From: G965216905 sp965216905
Lineage (GTDB): Bacteria > Actinomycetota > Acidimicrobiia > Spongiisociales > ZC4RG35
Reading direction: 5' to 3'
Assembly (NCBI GenBank): GCA_965216905.1
Contig: OZ244213.1
Location: forward strand, 1,240,001-1,304,000
Length of the DNA: 64,000 nt
Positions 25,514 to 34,015 of the stretch are shown piece after piece. The position numbers were made by a program, and so were the translations under genes. Position 1 is the stretch's first letter; each line of letters starts with the position of its first letter. Below the pieces are notes generated by a model, which saw only the letters and a list, made by a program, of their open reading frames with translations, had not been told where the DNA came from and searched no databases.

Positions 25514-25957
25514 TCAGAATGGTGCTTCGTCGGGGCCGTAGTCGGTACGGGCCACCGGTCCGGGCGGTGGAGGCGTCGAGCCTCCGAAATCGCCACCACC
25601 CTGCCGGGTGGTCCGGGTCACGGTCGCCGTCGCCCAACGGAGGCTGGGACCGATCTCGTCGATCGCCACCTCGACGATCGACCGCTTGTCGCCCTCGTTG
25701 GTCTCCCAGGAGCGCTGCTCGAGCCGACCGGTGACGATCACCCGCATCCCCTTCTGGAGGGACTCGGCTGCACTCTCGGCCTGTTCACGCCACAGGGTGC
25801 CGCCGAAGAACGACGTATCCTCCTGCCACTCGCCATCGCTCCCGCGCCAGCGACGATTGACGGCCATCCGAATCTTGGCCATTGCCACACCGGACGGGGT
25901 GAACCGCAGTTCCGGATCGTCGACGAGGTTGCCGGTCAGGGTCACGTTGTTGGACAT
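25514..25957 (-). CDS. ssb: single-stranded DNA-binding protein
   Basis: A 147-residue SSB. The OB fold begins SNNVTLTGNLVDDPELRFT and includes SFFGGTLWREQAESAAESLQ and KGMRVIVTGRLEQRSWE. A short Gly/Pro-rich linker leads to an acidic tip DEAPF, the version of the DDIPF tail that binds partner replication and repair proteins. It sits between rpsF and rpsR as usual. The spacing to rpsR is 13 bases. Confidence 0.94.
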   Translation of the reverse strand: MSNNVTLTGNLVDDPELRFTPSGVAMAKIRMAVNRRWRGSDGEWQEDTSFFGGTLWREQAESAAESLQKGMRVIVTGRLEQRSWETNEGDKRSIVEVAIDEIGPSLRWATATVTRTTRQGGGDFGGSTPPPPGPVARTDYGPDEAPF

Positions 25958-26050
25958 GGATGCTCCTTTCGTCCGCCACCGTCGAGCGTCACTCCCGGTC
26001 TCAGACCATGGTGACGTGCGCCGGTGACAGGAATCTCGATGTGCTTCCGG

Positions 26051-26338
26051 TCAGCCGCTCGCACGGGTGAACTTGTGACGAACGACTTCGTCCTGCAGCG
26101 ACAACGCCCGATCCATGAGATCGACGATCTCGACATCCGCCGCGAAGCCGAAGACCGTGTAATAGCCCTCGGAAAGGTGGTTGATGTCATAGGCGAAGCG
26201 CCGCTTGCCCCAGACATCGGTGGTATTGACCTCGGCTCCGGAGTCGCCGAGAGCTTTCTCGATGTCGGCGACCAACGCCTTCACATCGTCCTCGGCGAGT
26301 TCGGGCCGATGAATGGTCATCAGCTCATAACTGCGCAT
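26051..26338 (-). CDS. rpsF: 30S ribosomal protein S6
   Basis: A 95-residue S6: MRSYELMTIHRPELAEDDVK at the start, then VWGKRRFAYDINHLSEGYYTV and VVRHKFTRASG at the end. It binds S18 in the small subunit and starts the operon. The start is fixed by an AGGAGGAA Shine-Dalgarno 4 bases before the ATG. The 205 bases upstream up to the histidine-kinase stop must hold the operon promoter; they contain a direct repeat of GAAATCGCGGCG but no clear -35/-10 pair. Confidence 0.95.
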   Translation of the reverse strand: MRSYELMTIHRPELAEDDVKALVADIEKALGDSGAEVNTTDVWGKRRFAYDINHLSEGYYTVFGFAADVEIVDLMDRALSLQDEVVRHKFTRASG

Positions 26339-26543
26339 AGTTCCTCCTGTGGACATCGGCTCGGAGGCCGAAGGCCCCGTCGCGGTACAGCAGCACCGGA
26401 GCGGAGCAGGTGGTGGGCCGCACGACGACTGCACAACGGCTGCCGGGCGGCGTGAACGCCACCAGCCTACCGGTCGGGAATCCACGCCGAGAAATCGCGG
26501 CGGGAAATCGCGGCGGCGAGCGGGCCGCCGGGGAGCGGGCTGG

Positions 26544-28196
26544 TCAGCCGCCCGCCTGCCGTCGCAGTTCGAGGTAACGGGGCGCCAGCAGATCCTCGTA
26601 TGGAAGTCGGATCGTGAAGCACGCACCTCCCAGGCGTTCCGACTCCCGGTAGCCGGCCTCGCCGGCATGGGCGAGGGCGAGATCGCGTACTCGGGCCAGC
26701 CCCAGCCCGGCACCGGGGATGGCGGCATCGAGCTGGTGCGCACCTCGCTCGAAGCGGCCCCAGATGGCCTCTTCATGCCGGGAGGCGACCCCCGGTCCGT
26801 CGTCGTGGACCTCGATGAGGCGTGCGGTCCCGTCGCGGCGGATGACGATGGTGATCGAACCGCCGCCGTAAGTCTTGGCGTTCTCCACGAGCGCTCCCAC
26901 CATCTGCCGCAGACGTCGCGGGTCGGCCATCACCTTCACGTACGGCTCGACCTCGGCCCGGACTCGCCAACCGCTCAAGTCGCCTTCGAACACGTCCATC
27001 AGCGCTCGCCGCACGAGCACCTTGCCGTCGACCGGACGCGGGTCGACCGACACCGTGTCCAACTCGGCGCGGGCGAGGGCCGCCATGTCGCTCACCAGGT
27101 CGACGAGCCGTTTGGACTGCCGGTAGATGATGGCGGACATGTCCTTGGCCTCTTCGGCGGGCAAGCGGTCCCAAGATGCGGTGAGCACCTCGGCAAACCC
27201 GGCGACGGCGGTGAGCGGCGTCCTCAGTTCATGCGACATCGAGGCCAGGAGTTGATCGCGTTCCAACTCGACCAGCCGGCGGTACTCCCGCACGGTGGCC
27301 CAAGTTCGGCCGATCAATGCCGTCATCACGGCCACGGCTCCGGCTCCGAGCGTCGCCGGAAGAGCCTCGCCGCGTACCAACGTCGAGCCGACCACCGCCG
27401 CCACCGCCACCGCCGGAACGTAGGGGACCAGCAGGCCCAGCCGAGCGGGTCGGGCGATGATCTGGCGACTTCGGTCCTGTGGCCTGACGAGCATCCATGG
27501 CAGCAAACCGAAGAGCGAAGCGGCGACCGACTCCGCCGTGTGCAGAACCCCGGCACCGACCCCGGAACTCATCAGGATCGGGAGTGATGCCCCTGCGGTC
27601 ACGGCTGCCACGAGGGTGACGAGACGACGGTCGTCGACGTACCGGCTCTGGCGAAGCGAAACCACCATGACGGCGCCGGTGACGGTCGCCGTGAGGAGCA
27701 TCCCCGCGAACGGAAGCCCGGGTACGAATCGGTTGAGGAGTACCAGGACCGCCGCCACGCCGGCCGCAGCATCGAATCTGATCCGGAGGCGTCCGAACAC
27801 CGAAGCTCGCAGGTACGGGAGCCGGAGGAGGCCGACGACCACGAGCCCGTGGAACGCCGCGATCGTGGCGTCGATCTGGGCTGGTGCGCCGAGCGCCAGT
27901 CGCGCCGCGACCACCCGTCCCAACCCCAGGACGAGGGCGGCCAGTCCGACCAGACCCCACGCGGCCGCCTCGCTCCGACCGGGCACCGCCCGGGTCGCCA
28001 CGATCAGTGCACCGGCGAGGATCAGCAACCCGCCGGGAACGACGTCGAGCCAGGGAACCGGCAACGACAACGCCGAGACGAACGCCACGATCACCGCAGC
28101 AACGGTCACGACCCTCCCGCCGATCGAACCCACCCACGGCACCGGAATGGTGGCCGCCAGCGGGGGCCGATCGAACGGGGTTGCCTGTGACGCCAT
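26544..28196 (-). CDS. membrane sensor histidine kinase, orphan
   Basis: A 550-residue kinase. About eight hydrophobic segments fill residues 15-290; no periplasmic sensor loop of size is seen, so it may sense within the membrane. The H-box is LASMSHELRTPLTAVAGFAE with His322. The ATPase domain has LVENAKTYGGG (N), DDGPGV (G1) and GAGLGLARV (G2). No response regulator gene adjoins; it follows the panB-DUF192 pair after 99 bases on the same strand. ATG 28196 is taken as start; an ATG 14 codons upstream is possible. Confidence 0.85.
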   Translation of the reverse strand: MASQATPFDRPPLAATIPVPWVGSIGGRVVTVAAVIVAFVSALSLPVPWLDVVPGGLLILAGALIVATRAVPGRSEAAAWGLVGLAALVLGLGRVVAARLALGAPAQIDATIAAFHGLVVVGLLRLPYLRASVFGRLRIRFDAAAGVAAVLVLLNRFVPGLPFAGMLLTATVTGAVMVVSLRQSRYVDDRRLVTLVAAVTAGASLPILMSSGVGAGVLHTAESVAASLFGLLPWMLVRPQDRSRQIIARPARLGLLVPYVPAVAVAAVVGSTLVRGEALPATLGAGAVAVMTALIGRTWATVREYRRLVELERDQLLASMSHELRTPLTAVAGFAEVLTASWDRLPAEEAKDMSAIIYRQSKRLVDLVSDMAALARAELDTVSVDPRPVDGKVLVRRALMDVFEGDLSGWRVRAEVEPYVKVMADPRRLRQMVGALVENAKTYGGGSITIVIRRDGTARLIEVHDDGPGVASRHEEAIWGRFERGAHQLDAAIPGAGLGLARVRDLALAHAGEAGYRESERLGGACFTIRLPYEDLLAPRYLELRRQAGG

Positions 28197-28295
28197 GGGT
28201 TTCGTTCTGTGTCTCGAGAGCGTGTCCGATGAATGCATCGGCAATCGAGGCTCCGCGCTGTAGATGGCCCATCCCGAGTCGAAGGGCTGCAACCC

Positions 28296-28877
28296 TCACT
28301 CGCCGAGGAGCAGGGTGCCGATCTCTACATCACCCAGCAGTCCGGCCGGCGTCTCGAGCGCCCACCGGACCGGCTGCGAGGAGGAGTACCCCGGGCACGG
28401 AGCCTCCTCGCAGGGGATCATCGGTATCAATTCCACCATCCGTCCACGGGCATCGAACAGTGCGAGATCGAGTGCTACGAGCGTGTTCCGCATCGTGAAT
28501 CTGACGACCTGTTCGCCCGGAAGCACGAACAGCATGCCATCGAAGTCGCCGAACTCCTCCACCTCCTGCAACCCGGTTGCTCGGTCACCGGGCTGGACCG
28601 CCACGACGACGGTCAACTCCCGCTCACCGAGTCGAATCCGGGACACGTCGAACGGTGGGAGATCTCCGTAGTCCAGTCGCTCGACCTCGACCGGCGAGGT
28701 GTCGGTCGCCGGAGTGACGGTCGTTGCGGGCCGCGTTGCAGAAGGTTCCGCCTGCTCGACGATGGACGGCACCGTGGTCGGCAGTCCATCGATGCGACCG
28801 TTCGACGATCGGGGCGCGGCCGCACATGCGACCGTCGCCAGCGCCAGCACGACGACGGCCAGGCACCGCCGGATCAC
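28296..28877 (-). CDS. DUF192-like lipoprotein
   Basis: A 193-residue exported protein. A hydrophobic signal ending LALATVAC-AA suggests a lipobox with Cys18. After a Thr/Pro-rich linker, the C-terminal half follows the DUF192 pattern: TVVVAVQPGDRATGLQ, DFDGMLFVLPG, FTMRNTLVALDLALFDARG, IPMIPCE and a tail WALETPAGLLGDVEIGTLL. DUF192 proteins are small secreted beta-barrels of unknown role. It overlaps panB by 4 bases (ATGA), an unlikely functional partner, so the coupling may only reflect compactness. Confidence 0.75.
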   Translation of the reverse strand: MIRRCLAVVVLALATVACAAAPRSSNGRIDGLPTTVPSIVEQAEPSATRPATTVTPATDTSPVEVERLDYGDLPPFDVSRIRLGERELTVVVAVQPGDRATGLQEVEEFGDFDGMLFVLPGEQVVRFTMRNTLVALDLALFDARGRMVELIPMIPCEEAPCPGYSSSQPVRWALETPAGLLGDVEIGTLLLGE

Positions 28878-29809
28878 CGCTCGGAGAACTCCTGGATGAG
28901 TTCTCGGGCGGCCTCTTCACCCATGTGGTAGCTCTCGGCTTCGGCGGGGAACTCGCCGGAACCGACGTCGGTGACATACGCCGCCAGCGCGGAGACCGCT
29001 GCGTCCCGCAAGTTGCCGTACGAGCGGACGAACTTGGGGTAACGCCCCGCACCGAGGCCCAGCACATCGTGGAACACCAACACCTGTCCGTCGGTCTCGG
29101 GACCGGCACCGATGCCGATGGTCGGAACGCCGACCTCCTCGGTGACGATCCGGCCGAGCACGTCCGGGATGCCCTCGAGCACGATGGAGAAGACTCCGGC
29201 GGATTCCAGCGCCCGAGCATCGTCGACGAGCTCCCTCGCGCTCTCGACATGTTTGCCTTGCACTCGGTATCCGCCCATCGCGTGAAACGACTGAGGGGTC
29301 AGGCCGAGATGTCCCATCACCGGGATCTCGGCGTCGACGATGCGCTCGATGGCCGGGACACGGTTGGCTCCACCTTCGAGCTTCACGGCCTCGGCTCCGC
29401 CCTCCCTCACCAACCGGCCGGCATTCCGGACCGCGTCCTCGGGGGTGACGTGATAGCTCATCCAGGGCATGTCGACGACCACCAGACAATGAGGCTTCGC
29501 CCGCTTGACGGCCGCGGCGTGGAGAAGGATCAGGTCGACGTCGACTTCGAGAGTGGTCTCGAAACCGTGGACGACGTTGCCGACCGAGTCACCGACCAGG
29601 ATCATGTCGACCCCCGCCTCGGAAGCGATCATGGCGGTCGGGTAGTCGTAGGCGGTGACCATCGTCAGCTTGTCCCCGCCCTTCCGGGCCCTCACTCCGG
29701 GAACGGTCACTTTCGACGGTGCCTCGCGAGGCTTCTTGGCCGGACCGTCGGATTTTGGCGAGTCGGGCTTGGGCGAGTCGGACTTCGGGGTCGTCGGCCC
29801 CTGGGGCAT
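28874..29809 (-). CDS. panB: 3-methyl-2-oxobutanoate hydroxymethyltransferase
   Basis: A 311-residue PanB, first enzyme of pantothenate/CoA synthesis (ketopantoate from alpha-ketoisovalerate and methylene-THF). Signature blocks: KLTMVTAYDYPTAMIASEAG, MILVGDSVGNVVHG (Mg-binding Asp), VVVDMPWMSYHV, EGGAEAVKLEGG, VMGHLGLTPQSFHAMGGYRVQG and TIGIGAGPETDGQVLVFHD. The N-terminus carries a 30-residue extension rich in Ser-Pro-Lys-Asp repeats, absent from E. coli PanB. ATG 29809 has no good Shine-Dalgarno; a small 11-codon ORF with a good site ends 5 bases before it. Confidence 0.9.
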   Translation of the reverse strand: MPQGPTTPKSDSPKPDSPKSDGPAKKPREAPSKVTVPGVRARKGGDKLTMVTAYDYPTAMIASEAGVDMILVGDSVGNVVHGFETTLEVDVDLILLHAAAVKRAKPHCLVVVDMPWMSYHVTPEDAVRNAGRLVREGGAEAVKLEGGANRVPAIERIVDAEIPVMGHLGLTPQSFHAMGGYRVQGKHVESARELVDDARALESAGVFSIVLEGIPDVLGRIVTEEVGVPTIGIGAGPETDGQVLVFHDVLGLGAGRYPKFVRSYGNLRDAAVSALAAYVTDVGSGEFPAEAESYHMGEEAARELIQEFSER

Positions 29810-29814
29810 GGCGG

Positions 29815-29850
29815 TCACTGAGACGCCGCAGTCGTTGGCATGCCGGTCAT
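29815..29850 (-). other. possible 11-codon leader ORF before panB
   Basis: An ATG at 29850, preceded at good distance by AGACAGGAGC, opens MTGMPTTAASQ and stops 5 bases before the panB ATG, in another frame. It could couple translation of panB, or it may be the true panB N-terminus broken by an indel. Confidence 0.35.
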
Positions 29851-30007
29851 CGGGTGCTCCTGTCTCCCCACCGCGCATCGGCGTGGTTGAGGGATGTCGC
29901 GTGCCTGGTTCTCGAGAGCGTCCGACCTCGACCGCCCACCCAAGGGTCGCCCGTGTCAATACTCCTGGCCATCGTACCGGGAGCCGCCGCCAGTGTCGGG
30001 CGCCGGT

Positions 30008-30781
30008 TCAACCCGCATCGGCCAGACGGGCACGCAGCCACGCCAAGTCGGCGCGGTGGGCATCGGCATCTCCCGGCGTCTCCACGATCACCGGGGCGGC
30101 CGCCATCCGGACGAGTTCCACCAGCTCGGACTCCGGGATGGCACCATCGCCCAGGTTGGCGTGCCGGTCGCGGCGCGAATCGAACGGATCCCGAGAGTCG
30201 TTGCAGTGGACGAGATCGATGGTGCCCACCGCGTCGACGAGACGCTGGGCCAGTTCGTCCAACGGCTCGCCGCCCGCCCAGGCATGGCACGTATCCAACA
30301 CGAACCCCGGCCCCAAGTCGCCGATCTCGTCCCAGAGACGCCGAATCCACTCCACCCGCCGGACGACGGCGTTGTCACCTCCGGCGGTGTTCTCGATCAG
30401 GACCGGAACCTCGGTGTCGAGCGACTGGAGGGCTTTGCGCCAGCGGGGCGGGGCGTCCTCGAGGCGGCCATCGCCGGTCACGTGACCTCCGTGGACGACC
30501 ACACCGGCAGCCGCGACGGCAGCCGCAGCATCACACGTCTCCTGCAGGATCCGGCGGCTGGGAATCCGGACCCGGTTGTTGTCGGTCACCGGGTTGATCA
30601 GATATGGCGCATGGACATACAGCGGCAGCTCGTCGGCGATCAGCTCCTCGGCGTCCGAACGCGGAGGAGGCTTCTTCCATGACTGGGGGTCGGCCAGGAA
30701 GATCTGGACCACTTCGGCGCCCCGGGCGGTGGCCTCTTGCAACGGCGTCCCATTGGGGACATGCGCTCCGAGCCTGATCAC
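30008..30781 (-). CDS. nfo: endonuclease IV-type AP endonuclease
   Basis: A 257-residue TIM-barrel protein of the endonuclease IV/AP endonuclease family 2. It begins VIRLGAHVPNGTP and shows zinc ligands in order: LYVHAPYLIN (His), VVHGGHV (His), PVLIENTAGG (Glu), FVLDTCHAW (Asp, His), LVHCNDSRD (His), DRHANLGDG (Asp, His) and VIVETPGD (Glu). It incises abasic sites in base excision repair. The GTG start overlaps the upstream gene's stop by 4 bases; it is the third gene of the pyrE operon. Confidence 0.88.
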   Translation of the reverse strand: MIRLGAHVPNGTPLQEATARGAEVVQIFLADPQSWKKPPPRSDAEELIADELPLYVHAPYLINPVTDNNRVRIPSRRILQETCDAAAAVAAAGVVVHGGHVTGDGRLEDAPPRWRKALQSLDTEVPVLIENTAGGDNAVVRRVEWIRRLWDEIGDLGPGFVLDTCHAWAGGEPLDELAQRLVDAVGTIDLVHCNDSRDPFDSRRDRHANLGDGAIPESELVELVRMAAAPVIVETPGDADAHRADLAWLRARLADAG

Positions 30782-31500
30782 AGACTCTCGGGATCCTCGA
30801 CGTCCCCGACCTCGGGCGCGCCGGCCTCTGCCTCCTCCAGCGCCGCCGCCGCCAGCGCTCCCAGCTCGGTGGCCACATCGACGTGACGCACATCCCAATC
30901 CGACGCCAACAGGGCCAGCGTGTGATCGTCGAGCCGACGAGCGCCCCACGGTTCGTCCGGTATCGATGCCGGGCTCGTGAAACGAAGCCAGAGGACCGGC
31001 AGTTGGATGCCCTCATCGCCAACCGTTCCGCTCCCCAGGTCCTCCACCTCGCCCCAACCGACGAACCACGGAGCCCGAAAGGGACCTCGCACCCGCAGCC
31101 GTATCCCGGCGCGGTCGGCGGTGATCACCTTGGTCGGCGACAGCAGCTCCCGCATTCCCCAGATCGCCAGCCCCAGCCCCACCACCACCAACGCCACCGC
31201 CCAGACGGTGTCACGCGGCTCCGGAAGTTGGGTGTCCTCCGGCCGGAACAGCAGTTCGCGAAGGAAGTTGGTCAACCGCCGTCTGGTGAGCAGGTCCAGA
31301 CCTGCCACGAGCATCGGGATGGCCATGACCGCCAACCCCCACATCCGCCACGCCGAGCGTCGGACCTCCACCGGGGGCACATGGCGGCCGGGTCGACCGC
31401 CCCGGTCGAACGAGTTCCCGTGTGACGGTTCGCCTCCGGGATTCCCGCCCACCGCCGGCCCGTCGGCTCGGGGTCCGCCGTTCGGCTGACCGGCCGTCAT
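30778..31500 (-). CDS. membrane protein with PH-like C-terminal domain
   Basis: A 240-residue protein. A Gly/Pro-rich N-terminal 45 residues precede two hydrophobic helices (about 51-70 and 99-119). A soluble beta-rich region follows (VITADRAGIRLRVRGPFRAP, then FVGWGEVEDLG), resembling bacterial PH/YdbT-like domains that follow two helices. No catalytic motif is seen. Coupled by 4-base overlaps to pyrE upstream and nfo downstream, which do not hint at its role. Confidence 0.55.
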   Translation of the reverse strand: MTAGQPNGGPRADGPAVGGNPGGEPSHGNSFDRGGRPGRHVPPVEVRRSAWRMWGLAVMAIPMLVAGLDLLTRRRLTNFLRELLFRPEDTQLPEPRDTVWAVALVVVGLGLAIWGMRELLSPTKVITADRAGIRLRVRGPFRAPWFVGWGEVEDLGSGTVGDEGIQLPVLWLRFTSPASIPDEPWGARRLDDHTLALLASDWDVRHVDVATELGALAAAALEEAEAGAPEVGDVEDPESL

Positions 31501-32060
31501 CCCGGCGCCAACCGATCCGCTTCGAACAGCGGCTCGTACGGGATGCCGCGTTCCCTCAGGCGCGACGCCACCGCGCCGTCACTCCGGTCGACGATCGACA
31601 CGACCTGAACGACCTCCAATTCACAGCCGGCCGCAACGTCGAGAGACTCGACGATGGCACCGCCGGTGGTGGTGGTGTCCTCCAGGATGACCACCTTGTC
31701 CCCGGCCCTGACAGGTCCGACCAACCGACCACCCACCCCGTGACCCTTGGCGGTCTTGCGAATCGAGAAGGCCCGCAGCGGCCTGCCTCGTCCGGCCGCA
31801 GTGATCGCCGTCGCCACGGCGATCGGATCGGCGCCCATGGTCATCCCTCCAACCGCCTGCACCTCTGGACCGAGCACCTCGAGCACCGCCCGACCGACCA
31901 GCACGGCGCCGGGGCCGTCGAAGGTCGTCTGCCGGGCGTCGACGTACCAATCGGATTCCGCACCCGAGCGCAGGACGAAACGCTCACCGCGCCGAACCGC
32001 ATGGCGTCGGAGATGGTCCAACAGCTCGGCGCACACCGGACTCAAGTTCTGCACGCTCAC
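31497..32060 (-). CDS. pyrE: orotate phosphoribosyltransferase
   Basis: A 187-residue type I PRTase. FVLRSGAESDWYVDAR is the orotate-binding start; GGMTMGADPIAVAT and FSIRKTAKGHGVGG form the catalytic loop. The PRPP motif is VVILEDTTTTGGA. It converts orotate and PRPP to OMP in pyrimidine synthesis. GTG 32060 is used; GTG 32054 is nearly equivalent. First gene of a three-gene run with the PH-like protein and endonuclease IV, each overlapping by 4 bases. Confidence 0.9.
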   Translation of the reverse strand: MSVQNLSPVCAELLDHLRRHAVRRGERFVLRSGAESDWYVDARQTTFDGPGAVLVGRAVLEVLGPEVQAVGGMTMGADPIAVATAITAAGRGRPLRAFSIRKTAKGHGVGGRLVGPVRAGDKVVILEDTTTTGGAIVESLDVAAGCELEVVQVVSIVDRSDGAVASRLRERGIPYEPLFEADRLAPG

Positions 32061-32169
32061 GGCCGATGAGATTGGCACACGTGAGGCAGCGACCCAACAT
32101 CGCCTTCCGTGCTTGCCCGAGCCGACGACCGCCCTGCCCCCGGCGGTCGTCGCCTTGTTGGGGCGTGCT

Positions 32170-33063
32170 TCATCCACCGCACCCGATGGTCGCAACGGCC
32201 GAGAACACTCCCGCACGGTCACGATCGAAGAGCCACGCACCGGAGCCCTCGGAGAAGCGGACGCCCAGCCCCACCTCGTCCACACCATCTCCGTCGGCAT
32301 CGACGAACGCCTGATAGCGCAGCGAAGCCGGCTCGACGTCCGGACTGCCTCGCTCGTCGAGCCGAACGACGAAGGCGTCGAGGAGCTGGGCCGGTACCTC
32401 GCCGGCGGATGTCTCGTGGCGTCGGGTGTAGGCGAGCGAGTAGTCCCCGTCCGCGGCCGGAGTGAAGTTGGGATTCGAGAGCCGCTCGGCGACGCCGAAA
32501 CGCTCCGCGGCACCGTCCCCGTCGACGTCTACCTCATACAACTGCGGAAAGCCGGGGTTTGGGTCGGTCACGCCGAGCTCGGTCAGCAACCGAGCCACGA
32601 CGTGTCGATCCTCCTCGTCGGGCTCGACCGCCGTCACCGGGTGCGGCGTCACATCCCACGGAGCGGCCACTGCCAGTCCCGCCACCTCCGACGGGAGCAG
32701 ATCAGGTCGCATACGCACCTCGAGTGAGCCTTCGATCAGGCCACAGCCGGCCACCGGCGCATCCCCGACGGCAACGGACGGCTCCCGGCCGACGGCGTGC
32801 ACCTGGTACCGCTCGCCTCCGGCGATGGGCACCGCACCCTGGGCCTGGATCCAGGTCGCCCCGTCCCAGACGGCCAGCACGCCCTCGGCGGCCACCACGA
32901 CGGCGTCTCGTTCTCCGGGAAGCTCGGGGATGGTGTCTCCCGGCGGAGCCGTCTCCACGGCTGCTTCCGGAAACGGAGGCGGAACCGGGATCGTGGTCGG
33001 CCCCGGCTCGGCCTGACAGGCTCCGACGAGCGCCGCCAACCCGACGAGCACGACACGCCACAC
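32170..33063 (-). CDS. lipoprotein with DxDGDG calcium-type repeats
   Basis: A 297-residue exported protein. Signal peptide with lipobox AALVGAC (Cys16), then a Pro/Thr-rich linker. The C-terminal half has two acidic loops, DVDGDGAAERFG and DADGDGVDEVG, of the calcium-binding FG-GAP/dockerin-like type, set in repeats starting with YEVD and QAFV. No enzyme motif is recognised. The GTG at 33063 lies 4 bases after the prenyltransferase stop, suggesting co-transcription; it could be an envelope protein. Confidence 0.65.
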   Translation of the reverse strand: MWRVVLVGLAALVGACQAEPGPTTIPVPPPFPEAAVETAPPGDTIPELPGERDAVVVAAEGVLAVWDGATWIQAQGAVPIAGGERYQVHAVGREPSVAVGDAPVAGCGLIEGSLEVRMRPDLLPSEVAGLAVAAPWDVTPHPVTAVEPDEEDRHVVARLLTELGVTDPNPGFPQLYEVDVDGDGAAERFGVAERLSNPNFTPAADGDYSLAYTRRHETSAGEVPAQLLDAFVVRLDERGSPDVEPASLRYQAFVDADGDGVDEVGLGVRFSEGSGAWLFDRDRAGVFSAVATIGCGG

Positions 33064-33067
33064 GATG

Positions 33068-33841
33068 TCAGCGCCCGAACCGGCGCTCTCGACGGGTGTA
33101 GTCGCGCAGGGCGCGAAGCAGGTCCACGCGGCGGAACGCGGGCCAGAACACGTCGACAAAGGCAAACTCGGAGTACGCCGACTGCCACAGGAGGAACCCC
33201 GAGAGTCGCGACTCGCCCGAGGTTCGGATAAGGAGGTCGGGGTCGGGCAGGTCCGAGGAGTAGACATGGCGGCCGATGGAGTCGGCGTCGATCCGAGATG
33301 CCATGTCGTCGGCTTCGACTCCGGAAGCGGCGAGATCGGCCACCAAATCCCGAACCGCGTCGACGATCTCCTGCCGGCCCCCGTATCCCATGGCGATCGT
33401 CACCCGCGCGATGCCGTCCGCGGCGCGTTGTTCGGCGTCCTTGGCGGCCGCCACCACCCGGTCCGGCAACAGGTCGAGGCTTCCGACGAACCGCAGGTGC
33501 ATGTCGTGGCGAGCGCACTCGTCGGGCAGCCGGCCGAACAGCTCGCACAGGACGTCGAAGTACGGCTCGAGTTCCTCGGCCGGACGGTCCAGATTCTCTC
33601 GGGAGAGCACCCACCCGGTGATGGCGGGGATACCCAGGTCCGACGCCCACCCGATGACTTCCTCGAATCGGGCCATCCCCACCCGGTAGCTGTCCGTGTA
33701 CGAGGCCAGCCCTTCGGATCGGGCATACCGGCGATGACCGTCGAGGATGATCCCGATGTGGCGTGGGAATCGCTCCTGGTCGAGCGATGCCAGCAACCGA
33801 TCCTCGTAGAGCTTGTAGAGAAGGTTGGATGGTCTGCGCAT
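33068..33841 (-). CDS. uppS: cis-prenyltransferase (isoprenyl transferase)
   Basis: A 257-residue cis-prenyltransferase of the UppS family, closest in pattern to mycobacterial short-chain Z-FPP-synthase-like proteins. The diphosphate loop is GIILDGHRRYARSEG with catalytic Asp34. GWVLSRENLDR, VTIAMGYGGRQEIVDAVR, DPDLLIRTSGESRLSGFLLW and the C-terminal FRRVDLLRALRDYTRRERRFG are all present. It elongates allylic diphosphates with IPP to make polyprenyl carriers. Odd: the usual DGNxRW reads DGHRRY, with His36 for Asn and Tyr39 for Trp. Confidence 0.88.
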   Translation of the reverse strand: MRRPSNLLYKLYEDRLLASLDQERFPRHIGIILDGHRRYARSEGLASYTDSYRVGMARFEEVIGWASDLGIPAITGWVLSRENLDRPAEELEPYFDVLCELFGRLPDECARHDMHLRFVGSLDLLPDRVVAAAKDAEQRAADGIARVTIAMGYGGRQEIVDAVRDLVADLAASGVEADDMASRIDADSIGRHVYSSDLPDPDLLIRTSGESRLSGFLLWQSAYSEFAFVDVFWPAFRRVDLLRALRDYTRRERRFGR

Positions 33842-34015
33842 CCCACCGCCATCGTACCGACAAAGGGGAGGGCTTCGACTCGATCACACGGTCCCCTCGC
33901 CACCGCCGAGGTCGGTTCAGCCCGGTCCGCCTCGACGAGGGTCCTTGTCCAGTCCGTCGGTGTGCCGACACGATGCTTCGTGACTACGTCCGTTCAATCC
34001 GTACCATCTCAGCCA

